The notes under the pieces: model-generated
Database searches by the model: none
What the model was told of the DNA's origin: nothing
The model's input: the letters and a program-made list of their open reading frames with translations, nothing else
Shown: positions 24,985 to 32,484 of the stretch, one piece after another
How the letters are laid out: each line of letters begins with the position of its first letter
Position numbering within the stretch: position 1 is the stretch's first letter
Assembly (NCBI GenBank): GCA_041665305.1
Contig: JBAYJD010000006.1
Coordinates: 17,006 to 81,005, forward strand
Origin: YA12-FULL-51-18 sp041665305
Lineage (GTDB): Bacteria > Elusimicrobiota > Elusimicrobia > Elusimicrobiales > UBA9959
Length of the DNA: 64,000 bases
Direction of reading: 5' to 3'
Made by a program: the position numbers and the translations under genes

Positions 24985-25674
24985 ATGGCCGTCAAAATTT
25001 TACTTGTCGATGATGATAAGGTGGTTCTCGACTCCACCCGCAGGTACCTCCAGGGCCGCGGTTTCCAGGTGGTGTATACCGACAGCGGTTCCGAGGCCGT
25101 CATCCTTGCCAGGGAATCCAGTCCCGACCTGGTGATCACCGACGCGGAAATGAAGGGGCTGGACGGCTTCGCCCTGTGCAAGGTCATAAAAGAAACCCCC
25201 GGGCTTTCGGCCGTTCCGGTCATCATAATTTCCGGGAGTAAAATAAGCGAGGACGATATCCTGGCCGGCTATAATAAAGGAGCCGATGATTACATCCTTA
25301 AACCTTTTTCGTTCCCGGTGCTGCTCGCGAAAATGAAGGTCGTGATGCAGCGGTACGAGGCTTTCCGGGAAAAAACCGGCCGGATCTCCAGACTTGGAAT
25401 GCTTATCGATCCGTCCGGACGCACCGTAACCATAAAAGACGAGGTTATCAGTCTTACCAGGAAGGAATTCGACCTGCTGATCACGCTGATAACCGGGGAA
25501 GGCCGGCTTTTAAGCGTGCCTTACCTGCTTGAAACCGTCTGGGGCTACGATCCCGCCAGCTACAATGACCCGCATACCGTGGGCGTCCATGTCTCCTCCC
25601 TCCGTAAAAAACTCGGCGCCGGAATAGGCGCCCACATAATAAGCGTAACCGGCCACGGTTATAAGTTCGAGTAA
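24985..25674 (+). CDS. OmpR/PhoB-type response regulator
   Basis: A 229-residue two-component regulator. The receiver domain has acidic pair DD at 9-10 (KILLVDDDK), phosphoacceptor Asp53 (LVITDAEM) and Lys in ILKPFSFP. The C-terminal winged-helix has LTRKEFDLLITLI and HTVGVHVSSLRKKLGAG, a typical DNA-binding helix. No kinase is next to it; the closest is the minus-strand receiver-GAF-histidine kinase about 3 kb away. Its stop lies inside palindrome A. Confidence 0.93.
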   Translation: MAVKILLVDDDKVVLDSTRRYLQGRGFQVVYTDSGSEAVILARESSPDLVITDAEMKGLDGFALCKVIKETPGLSAVPVIIISGSKISEDDILAGYNKGADDYILKPFSFPVLLAKMKVVMQRYEAFREKTGRISRLGMLIDPSGRTVTIKDEVISLTRKEFDLLITLITGEGRLLSVPYLLETVWGYDPASYNDPHTVGVHVSSLRKKLGAGIGAHIISVTGHGYKFE

Positions 25675-25699
25675 AAATTTTTGCGACAAAAATTTTTAC
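25671..25699. repeat. Palindrome A, copy 2
   Basis: Perfect 13-bp inverted repeat GTAAAAATTTTTG-CGA-CAAAAATTTTTAC. The TAA stop of the response regulator lies in its first arm. It is followed 20 nt later by palindrome B, the same order as at 56964-57068. Confidence 0.75.
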
Positions 25700-25718
25700 C
25701 TTGTGCTAAGGGGGTGCG

Positions 25719-25745
25719 ATCAAATGTCGTAAAACGACATTTGAT
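25719..25745. repeat. Palindrome B, copy 2
   Basis: Perfect 12-bp arms ATCAAATGTCGT / ACGACATTTGAT, 3-nt loop AAA. Relative to the other copies the A of ATAAAATG is changed to C and the opposite arm carries the compensating G, so base pairing has been kept. That is evidence that the hairpin, or its dyad, is under selection. Confidence 0.75.
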
Positions 25746-25822
25746 GGAAATTTGACAATTTAATGGTGTTTTCCATATCTCCGCCTGTTAAACTATTTCG
25801 GCAGGGAAGGACTGGAGGGGAT

Positions 25823-26734
25823 ATGAACATTCTTGCCTCGACTCCGATAAAGATCTGTTCCTCCGCTTTGTGCGTTTTGTTAAGCGTTTCCCGGCCGGCT
25901 TCCGCCGGAGATATTTATAAAACCATGGCGAACGAGATCGCCAGGTACTCCGCCACCAACAAAGTTAAAAATATCGCCGTTCTTTCGTTTTCGCGCAAGG
26001 CCAGGACTTCCCGCGAGGAAAGCGAGTATGTTTCGGAGAGGCTGCTTACCTGCCTGGTCAATTCCGGAAAGGTTAATATGCTGGAAAGAGGCCAGCTCGA
26101 CAAGGTCCTTCAGGAGCACAGGCTGTCGCAGTCCGGCATCTCCGAGGAGGGGGGCGCGCGCAAGGAAGGCGCTATGCCTTCCACGGACGCTATCATAATC
26201 GGGATGGTTTTCGGCACCAGGGATCATCTGAAGATAATCGCCAAGATGATAGATTCGCAGACCGGCGCGGTGCTGCATATTATAGAGGCGGAGACCGAAA
26301 GGCAGTGGGATATGGTTTCCGAGCATCCCGATTTCGAGTTCGAGATGCCGGACCCGGCGGCCCTGGCCGGCATGTTCGGGGAGGAGGCGAAGGCCCCCTC
26401 ATTCGCGGATTTCAGGGACGCTCCGGCGAGCGGCGGGGCCGGCGGCTGCGTCGTCCTGCGTTCCAGGCTGGCTGTGCGTCAAGCCTCAACGGTGGAGGCC
26501 AAAGCCAAATACTGGGCGCTGCGGATGCGCGACCCGGATTTTTCCAGTTCCGTCCTCACCCGCAATCCCGGCGCCGAAATAAGCGATCCGCAGGTAAAAA
26601 GAAGATTTTACCGGCTGCTTGACGAGTTTTACAGGGCGGCCGAGGCTCCGGTGCTGTCCGCAAAGGACGAGGAAGCGGTGAGTACCGTCATGGAAGAAGA
26701 GAGGAAAGCGGCGCAAGAGTGCGGGTTGCTTTAG
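25823..26734 (+). CDS. Exported FlgO/CsgG-like protein
   Basis: A 303-residue protein with a signal peptide (ALCVLLSVSRPASAGD). GGAGGGG lies 6 nt before the ATG at 25823; an earlier in-frame ATG has no such site. The middle has the CsgG/FlgO nucleotide-transport-like pattern: KNIAVLSFSRKARTSREESE, YVSERLLTCLVNSGKVNMLE, RGQLDKVLQEHRLSQSGI. It also has STDAIIIGMVFGTRDHLKII and KMIDSQTGAVLHIIEAE. Such proteins form outer-membrane-associated assemblies. Whether this one forms a pore is not visible. Unlike most, it has no lipobox. Confidence 0.72.
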   Translation: MNILASTPIKICSSALCVLLSVSRPASAGDIYKTMANEIARYSATNKVKNIAVLSFSRKARTSREESEYVSERLLTCLVNSGKVNMLERGQLDKVLQEHRLSQSGISEEGGARKEGAMPSTDAIIIGMVFGTRDHLKIIAKMIDSQTGAVLHIIEAETERQWDMVSEHPDFEFEMPDPAALAGMFGEEAKAPSFADFRDAPASGGAGGCVVLRSRLAVRQASTVEAKAKYWALRMRDPDFSSSVLTRNPGAEISDPQVKRRFYRLLDEFYRAAEAPVLSAKDEEAVSTVMEEERKAAQECGLL

Positions 26735-26806
26735 GTTAATGTGGTTTTTATTTGAAACTTTCAGGTTAGGTCCTGCGTGAGGTCCGATGGGGGCAATTTC
26801 CGCCCC

Positions 26807-27175
26807 TCAGCTCCCGGCCTTTGTGATTTTTTCTACCAGGTCCCTTATTTCTCCTATGCCGAAGGGCTTTATCAGGACGCCGTCGACCTCCGTTCCCGGA
26901 ACGAGGTGGCTTGAAATATTAGAGACCGAGCCGGTTATCACTATGACCTTGGCCCCCGGCCGCAGGGCTTTCAATTTTTTTATGACCTCTTCTCCCCTCA
27001 GGTCCGGCATTTTAAGGTCGCAGATCACCACGTCAAAATCTTCTTTTTCTATGGCGGCCACGGCGGCGGCGCCGTCGTCCACCGTCCTCACCGAAAAACC
27101 GCGGCTTGATAAAGCCCGCGTGATGTAATTCCTGACAAGCTCCTCGTCGTCCGCCAAGAGTACTTTTTTGGGCAT
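26807..27175 (-). CDS. Single-domain response regulator (CheY-like)
   Basis: A 122-residue receiver domain only: acidic residues near VLLADDEE, phosphoacceptor Asp53 (VVICDLKMPD), Thr in VIVITGS and Lys in VLIKPFGIG. It likely acts in phosphorelay with the neighbouring minus-strand receiver-GAF-kinase. It has no output domain and ends opposite the FlgO-like gene (convergent). Confidence 0.93.
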   Translation of the reverse strand: MPKKVLLADDEELVRNYITRALSSRGFSVRTVDDGAAAVAAIEKEDFDVVICDLKMPDLRGEEVIKKLKALRPGAKVIVITGSVSNISSHLVPGTEVDGVLIKPFGIGEIRDLVEKITKAGS

Positions 27176-27196
27176 AATAATTAAAAAAATCCCGCC

Positions 27197-27210
27197 GCAA
27201 AAATTTTTGC
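27197..27210. repeat. Palindrome A variant, loopless
   Basis: GCAAAAATTTTTGC, a 14-bp perfect palindrome without the CCG loop, between the CheY-like and kinase genes. It contains the same CAAAAATTTTTG core as palindrome A. Confidence 0.55.
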
Positions 27211-27224
27211 CGTACCACGCTCTC

Positions 27225-27251
27225 TAGGAGCCTGTCCCGGACAGGCCCCTA
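27225..27251. repeat. Palindrome C variant
   Basis: TAGGAGCCTGTCC / GGACAGGCCCCTA, 13-bp arms with one mismatch and a single-base loop. The TAGGAGCCTGTCC arm also occurs at about 56990-57002 in the pth leader, placed between palindromes A and B in both loci. Confidence 0.6.
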
Positions 27252-27284
27252 GGCCCGGGGAACCTTGCGGCAAGTGATAGTGCG

Positions 27285-27311
27285 ATAAAATGTCGTTTTA
27301 CAACATTTTAT
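27285..27311. repeat. Palindrome B, copy 3
   Basis: ATAAAATGT / ACATTTTAT arms (9 bp) around a CG-TTTTA-CA centre, with one mismatch in the extended arms. The TTA of the right arm is the complement of the kinase TAA stop, so this repeat supplies the C-terminal end of that gene. Confidence 0.65.
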
Positions 27312-28861
27312 GCCGGCAAATGCAGCGTGAAAACGGATCCTTTGCCGGGTTCGCTTTCCGCCGTGATGGTCCCGTTGTGTTTGTTTATAATGCCGAGACA
27401 GACCGACAGGCCGAGCCCCGTGCCCTTGCCCACGGGTTTGGTGGTAAAGAACGGGTCGAAGATCCTGGCCATGATCTCGCGCGGGATCCCCGAACCGGTA
27501 TCCGAGAAAGAAACAGCCACCATGGTCCCGCCGTCGGCGAGTTCCACCGGCAGCGTCCTGATCGTGAGAGTGCCGCCGTCCTGCATGGCGTCCCCGGCGT
27601 TGGTGAGCAGATTAAGGAACACCTGCATGAGCTGCTGGAAATCAGCGCGTACCTGAGGGAGTTCGGCGCCGTACTGCCTGACTATCTTCAGGCGCTTTAA
27701 TTCCATCTGGCGGGCGCAAAGGACCAGGGTCTCTTCTATCGCCTCGTTTATGTTCACGGATTCCATCCGCGTCTTTTCCTGCCGCGCGAAGGATAACAGG
27801 GAGGTTATGATCTTTTTGCAGCGGAACACGGCTTTTTCAATATCTTCCAGATCGCGGCGGTGCTCGCCGCCAGGCGGGATCTTTTCCAGGACCAGCTGAG
27901 TCAGGCCGAGAATGCCGGAGAGCGGGTTGTTTATCTCATGCGCGAGCCCTCCGGCCAGCTGGCCCAGCGCGGACATTTTTTCCGCCTGGACAAGCTGGAA
28001 CTGCGTTTCCTGGAGCTGTTTGTAGAGGTTGGCGTTCCTCAAAGCCAGGTTCACCAGCGAACCGAAGATCTTGGCCCGCTGGATATCGTTTTCAGTGAAA
28101 TACGCCTCGGCATGCCTGCGATTGATGTTTATCAGTCCTATCAGCTTCGTGTCCTCGATCAGGGGCAGCAGCATCGAAAACTGCGCCGATCCTGCGCCGG
28201 GGATGTCGGCGAACCGGTTATCCTGCGCCGGTTTTTCTATAAGCACCACGGGTTCGATCCCGCCGCCTCTCAGGCCGGTAAACACGCGCGCGCAGACTTC
28301 CAGGCGGGAAGCCTTACGGGCTTCGTCTTCCAGCCCGTCCGAAAGCGCTATATACGGCTTCCCGGCCTTGTCCGTCAGCACCAGCAAGGATTCGTCCGCT
28401 TTCAGGATCCCCGTGATGGAATCGAGCACGATACGGAGCAGCTCATCCGACTTGATGGTCGAAAAAATGGCTTTTGTGATCTCGTTGAGCTTTCTTTTTT
28501 CCAGGGCCCGGCCCACCACCGCTATCAGTTCGGCTATCTGGAAAGGCTTGTGGATGTAATCGAACGCGCCTTTGCGCATGCTCTGGACGGCGGTGCCCAT
28601 GGTCCCGTGCCCGGTGGCTATGATCACTTCTATTTCCGGATCTATCTTCTTTATTTCGCCCAGGGCCGTTATGCCGTCCATGACCGGCATCTGGATGTCG
28701 AGGATGGCGAGGTCGAACTTTTCCGCGCTTACTTTTTTTACGCCCTGCGCCCCGTCGAAGGCGACGGCTATGTCATAGCCTTCCTCGGAAAGCGCCGCCG
28801 TGATCATCTCGGACAGCTGGACCTCGTCGTCCACCACCAGTATTTTCGCTTTATGATTCAC
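27308..28861 (-). CDS. Receiver-GAF-histidine kinase
   Basis: A 517-residue hybrid kinase with the receiver at the N-terminus: Asp55 (LAILDIQMP), Lys in YIHKPFQIA. A GAF-like domain covers about 135-275. HisKA has the phospho-His308 (GGLAHEINNPLSGI), and the HATPase has the N box VFLNLLTNAGDAM and G boxes (GIPREIMARI, GTGLGLSVC). It would receive phosphate from another kinase, as well as phosphorylate itself. It starts in an ATGA overlap with the SUI1-like gene. Confidence 0.93.
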   Translation of the reverse strand: MNHKAKILVVDDEVQLSEMITAALSEEGYDIAVAFDGAQGVKKVSAEKFDLAILDIQMPVMDGITALGEIKKIDPEIEVIIATGHGTMGTAVQSMRKGAFDYIHKPFQIAELIAVVGRALEKRKLNEITKAIFSTIKSDELLRIVLDSITGILKADESLLVLTDKAGKPYIALSDGLEDEARKASRLEVCARVFTGLRGGGIEPVVLIEKPAQDNRFADIPGAGSAQFSMLLPLIEDTKLIGLININRRHAEAYFTENDIQRAKIFGSLVNLALRNANLYKQLQETQFQLVQAEKMSALGQLAGGLAHEINNPLSGILGLTQLVLEKIPPGGEHRRDLEDIEKAVFRCKKIITSLLSFARQEKTRMESVNINEAIEETLVLCARQMELKRLKIVRQYGAELPQVRADFQQLMQVFLNLLTNAGDAMQDGGTLTIRTLPVELADGGTMVAVSFSDTGSGIPREIMARIFDPFFTTKPVGKGTGLGLSVCLGIINKHNGTITAESEPGKGSVFTLHLPA

Positions 28862-29199
28862 GGTCTCCGCCTTACTTTATAGCCTAGCTCCTTCAGTTCG
28901 GTTTCCACCGCGTCCCTGTGGTCGCCCTGGAGTTCCAGCGCGCCCAGTTTTACCGTGCCGCCCACGCCCAGCTTCTTTTTTAATTTTTTCAGAAGTTCTT
29001 CCTTGCCGGCGGGGTGCATTTGCAGCCTTTCGATCATGGTCAGGCCGCTGCCCTTGTGTCCGCGGCAAAACGAGATCCGCGCCGGTTCCGTCTGCTTCGG
29101 TTTGCCGGAGAGGGACTTGCAACAGCAGGGGCTTTTCCCGCAGGCCGGGCACGGCGGCTTCCAGCCGGGATCGGTAGAGTAAACGACATTGTCCTGCAT
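28858..29199 (-). CDS. SUI1/YciH-like translation factor
   Basis: A 113-residue protein with the eIF1/SUI1 fold pattern in the second half (KGSGLTMIERLQMHPAGKEE, KLKKKLGVGGTVKLGALELQ, GDHRDAVETELKELGYKV). The N-terminal part has a Cys-rich segment (PCPACGKSPCCCKS) which may bind zinc. Bacterial YciH proteins bind the 30S subunit and act in start-site fidelity or stress. Its gene overlaps the kinase gene by 4 nt, an unusual pairing with a signalling protein. Confidence 0.88.
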   Translation of the reverse strand: MQDNVVYSTDPGWKPPCPACGKSPCCCKSLSGKPKQTEPARISFCRGHKGSGLTMIERLQMHPAGKEELLKKLKKKLGVGGTVKLGALELQGDHRDAVETELKELGYKVRRRP

Positions 29200-29235
29200 A
29201 AGGACTCAGTTTATTATATATTGTCCGCGTAAAGC

Positions 29236-29270
29236 AAAGGCCGCGCGTTCGCATAAAACGCGCGGCCTTT
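29236..29270 (-). terminator. Strong hairpin terminator
   Basis: Perfect 14-bp stem AAAGGCCGCGCGTT / AACGCGCGGCCTTT with a 7-nt loop. It lies 19 nt beyond the stop of the exported protein gene (minus strand, stop at 29289) and before the SUI1-like gene. The minus-strand copy ends CCTTTGCTTTA, only weakly U-rich. It separates the two minus-strand transcription units. Confidence 0.75.
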
Positions 29271-29288
29271 ACGGGTCCGTTCCCGGCG

Positions 29289-30569
29289 CTATTTCACATG
29301 GATGCCTTCCATACGGAAATTAGAGGGGATCTTCCGGTCGGCGTGCGCGTAGGGCAGAAGCACCCCGGCTCTTTGCACTATGTACCCGACCCGGCTCTTG
29401 TTCTTGTCGTGCCATTCGCGCGCCGCCGGAGTGCATGACGGCCCGCCCCAGGAGCAGTCGCTTATCTCTCCTATGAACTGCCAGATATGCTGAGGGTCAT
29501 AGCTGTCATACAGCCTATTCTTATAACCCGGGTAAGTCCAGTTTTCGCCAAGCTCGCCGAACAGCAGGTCGGAGATCTCCACCCTGCGGATCTTGCCGGT
29601 TTCGTCAGGGATGCCGCCTATAAGTTTCTCGGACACCTCGATATTGGACCTGAATTGCTTGTCTATCGAGTAATCGTATTTGCCGGTTATTTTCAGCAGG
29701 GCCATGCTGTAGGAGGCGCAAACGGCCCCGACCGGCGTTTTATCCCCGGCCCGGCGGCGCGCCAGATAGGTTTCGTACGGATCCTTGGTTATATCGAAGT
29801 AAAAGATCTTTTCAGGCGGCAGGGCTTCTAGCTGGGCCAGCGTGGTCCCGGGTTTATAGTGAAAACTGCTGTAAAATTCCACCATTTCCTTGATCCTGCC
29901 GCAGGCCTGGGGATCTATTTCCTGTTCCCAGTAACGGGGGGCGTTCCCGGAGGCGCTTGTATAGTTCACAAGACGCCAGATGTTCTCTTCTCCGTTGGCG
30001 AGATAACCGTCCACAAAGGCGTGGAACATCGCGCCCATCCCGAGTTTTTTATTGGACAGGACATCGATATCCGCGCTCATCATCTTGCGGCCCACCATGC
30101 CTGTCCAGACATCGTAAAGGCCGCCTTCGGGCAGGGTGCATTTAACATGCGCCTCCACATGGCCCACGGCGGACTTATAATTGTCGTCGACCGTGCCGGG
30201 TTCCTTAAAATCCGAAATAAAACCGGTCTTCGTGGAGTAGAGCTGTTTTTTTACCTCGGACCCGAGCATGCTGCCAAGCATCCCTTTGGGAGAGGTCCAG
30301 TCTTGCGGAAAGGTGGGCGGATAGGCGTACACCGTAAGGACCCCGGTCTTAACCGGTTCAGGCGCCAAAACCGCCGGAAGCGGGATCTCCGCGCTCGGGT
30401 TTCCCGGCTGTAAGAGCGCGGCAAGCTCCGTCGCGGCCGCCGAGTCCCGCGCGCACGCCTGCGGTCCCGTTGATCCCGCCGGGCATACGGCAAGCTCCGC
30501 CGAACCCCGCGCGCACGCGAATAATCCCGACGCAACCACCAATCCCGCGATCCGAGATATTTTTTTCAT
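29289..30569 (-). CDS. Exported protein, unknown
   Basis: A 426-residue protein with an export signal (MKKISRIAGLVVASGLFAC); the Cys at about 19 could be a lipobox (LFAC). Many Trp, Tyr and Cys residues follow, and a possible catalytic patch PVGAVCASYSMALL precedes a His/Asp-rich C-terminal part (YDSYDPQHIWQFIGEISDC). A transglutaminase or papain-like fold is possible from the Cys-then-His order, but there is no clear match. It precedes two hydrolase-phosphatase paralogues on the same strand, which suggests a shared exported function. Confidence 0.7.
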   Translation of the reverse strand: MKKISRIAGLVVASGLFACARGSAELAVCPAGSTGPQACARDSAAATELAALLQPGNPSAEIPLPAVLAPEPVKTGVLTVYAYPPTFPQDWTSPKGMLGSMLGSEVKKQLYSTKTGFISDFKEPGTVDDNYKSAVGHVEAHVKCTLPEGGLYDVWTGMVGRKMMSADIDVLSNKKLGMGAMFHAFVDGYLANGEENIWRLVNYTSASGNAPRYWEQEIDPQACGRIKEMVEFYSSFHYKPGTTLAQLEALPPEKIFYFDITKDPYETYLARRRAGDKTPVGAVCASYSMALLKITGKYDYSIDKQFRSNIEVSEKLIGGIPDETGKIRRVEISDLLFGELGENWTYPGYKNRLYDSYDPQHIWQFIGEISDCSWGGPSCTPAAREWHDKNKSRVGYIVQRAGVLLPYAHADRKIPSNFRMEGIHVK

Positions 30570-30599
30570 AATGCTTTCCTCGGGGAAACATCCGCCCGG

Positions 30600-32423
30600 T
30601 TATTTACAGAGCCACTCCCTGTTCTGTTCAAAATTATCCACCCAGCCGTCCACTTCCGCCGTCCATTTGGGGAACCATTTGTTCCATAACCTGAATTCTT
30701 TCCAGGCGTCGCGCGCGGCCTCGCGCACCTCGTTTTTGGCTTTTGCGTCCAGTTTTTGAAGACCGCAGGCCCGGCCTCTGATGGTTAAAGCCGCGACAAA
30801 GATCCCGGTCCTGTCGTTTCCGGCCAGGCAGTGGACATAGATCTTTCTGCCTGCCTTCAGCTCATCAGCCGCGAACTGAAAGCCCTCGTGGAAACTGGCA
30901 CTGTCGCGCCAGGACAGCATATCCAGCGGCAGTATCCCGAAATTTTTGCAGGTCAGGCCATACTTGGCGCATTGTTCCTGATTGGCCGGATGTATGGTCT
31001 GGAGGCTTACGATGGTCCGCACCCCCACGGCTTTCAGCAATTTGTAGCTCATGTCGTCCGACACGCCTTCGATCGGACCTCCGCGGAAAGCCGTCTCTTC
31101 CATCAATCTGGCCGCCGGTTTGCTTGAAAGTTTTATGGGGCCGAAGTTCTTGATCGGGAACTTATATTTGTCCTTATTGACCGGCGGCCTGTCATAGCCG
31201 AACTGCGCCACGGTATCCTGAAAAAGGTCGTTGCCGGCGGGCGCTTTGGGCATATTTGCCGCGTATTCCATAAATTCCTCCAAACCGGAGTAATACGGCG
31301 GTTCCGGCGCAGGAGCGGGTTCTTCGAGCGCCGGGACGCCTTTATCCATGAGCAGTGCAAGCAGCGTTTTGATGAAATCCCGTCTGTTGAACGCCGGTTT
31401 GTCGACATTGATGGTGGTCGCAAGGTGATCAACGCCTTCCACGGCTATCTGGTTGGCGCCGGGCAGCATCTCGCTGTCGACCGGGACCAGCCCGTCGTTC
31501 TTGATGCCCCAACTGAGCATCAGGTCGCGGGTAGTTTCAAAAAGCGTGTCCATGACTCCTTTCTCCTCATTTTTCCAGGCGCCGAAGGAGATAGTGGGGA
31601 TGGCCGCCGTTATCGCGGCTATTTGCCCGGCGTTTCTGGCCTGGTAGTCCATGCGGCTTTTAACCGACAGGTCTTGCGCGGATTCAATGGATCCGCCCAT
31701 AAGTTTTAACGCCGCGGACGCCGCCGGGGATAAAGAGTGCCGCCCGAGCAGCACCCAGTCGGCGACCGGCGTGCCGAAGTACGGACTTTGTATGGAAACG
31801 AGTCCACGCACCTTGCGGCGCAGGTCGGGCCGCTGGATCAAAGCCTCCAGCGTATCCAGGCCGCCCTTGCTGTGGCTGAAAATTATTACGGGCTTGGGAG
31901 ATTTGGCTATCTCCGCGGCTATAAGGCCGGCGTTATATTTGATGCCGGCTTCCGACTCTATATTGACTATCCCCGCGTCCAGGCCGTTAGCCCTGAGCCA
32001 GGTGATCTGCTGCTCGAAATAGGTGGGCATGAGGGTTTTTCCAGGCCGACCCGTAACTGTTCCCGATTTATAGACAAGGGCGGGATCGATGGACGGATTG
32101 GTCATGAAGCCGGGAACGAAAAGCATCCTGTAGCCGGAAAGTTTTTTATACTTTATGTCGGCCGCCCCCGCGCCGGCTTTGGCGACCGCGCTGAGGACGG
32201 TTTTGTACTCGGCCGTAATGTCTTTGCCCGGAGCTCTTTTATATCCGGCAGAAGGTATAGGAGCCGCGGCGGCGGGCGCGGAGGGCGTCTGCAGAGCGCC
32301 TTTGGCCGTTGTTCCGTTCGCCAAATTGGAAAGTTCCGACAACTCATCGGCATAGGCCCCGCGCGCCGACAGGGCCGAGGCCGCCAAAACCAGAATTACC
32401 GCCAACGATCTTTTTGTGTTCAT
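30600..32423 (-). CDS. Exported alpha/beta-hydrolase - phosphatase fusion B
   Basis: A 607-residue exported protein with two catalytic domains. After a signal peptide (cut near AYADE), residues about 90-390 form an alpha/beta-hydrolase: SHSKGG with nucleophile Ser185, acid in IKNDGLVPVDSE, His in VEGVDHLATT. Residues about 430-607 form a cysteine-dependent protein/lipid phosphatase with HC(X5)R at 531-538 (HCLAGNDRTG) and an RGG...LLKAVGVRTIVSLQT start. It ends WLCK. All catalytic residues are present. It is a paralogue of the gene immediately upstream and unusual as a domain fusion. Confidence 0.85.
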   Translation of the reverse strand: MNTKRSLAVILVLAASALSARGAYADELSELSNLANGTTAKGALQTPSAPAAAAPIPSAGYKRAPGKDITAEYKTVLSAVAKAGAGAADIKYKKLSGYRMLFVPGFMTNPSIDPALVYKSGTVTGRPGKTLMPTYFEQQITWLRANGLDAGIVNIESEAGIKYNAGLIAAEIAKSPKPVIIFSHSKGGLDTLEALIQRPDLRRKVRGLVSIQSPYFGTPVADWVLLGRHSLSPAASAALKLMGGSIESAQDLSVKSRMDYQARNAGQIAAITAAIPTISFGAWKNEEKGVMDTLFETTRDLMLSWGIKNDGLVPVDSEMLPGANQIAVEGVDHLATTINVDKPAFNRRDFIKTLLALLMDKGVPALEEPAPAPEPPYYSGLEEFMEYAANMPKAPAGNDLFQDTVAQFGYDRPPVNKDKYKFPIKNFGPIKLSSKPAARLMEETAFRGGPIEGVSDDMSYKLLKAVGVRTIVSLQTIHPANQEQCAKYGLTCKNFGILPLDMLSWRDSASFHEGFQFAADELKAGRKIYVHCLAGNDRTGIFVAALTIRGRACGLQKLDAKAKNEVREAARDAWKEFRLWNKWFPKWTAEVDGWVDNFEQNREWLCK

Positions 32424-32484
32424 TTGTTTCTCCTCCTGCGCGCCGGAAATCCGGCGCCATGTTCAAAGCCGGAACGTTCCGGCC

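Noticed and set aside
26781..26806. GGGGC...GCCCC hairpin between the convergent FlgO-like and CheY-like genes
   Set aside because: Five base pairs with a seven-base loop and no T-tract; may be chance in GC-rich DNA.
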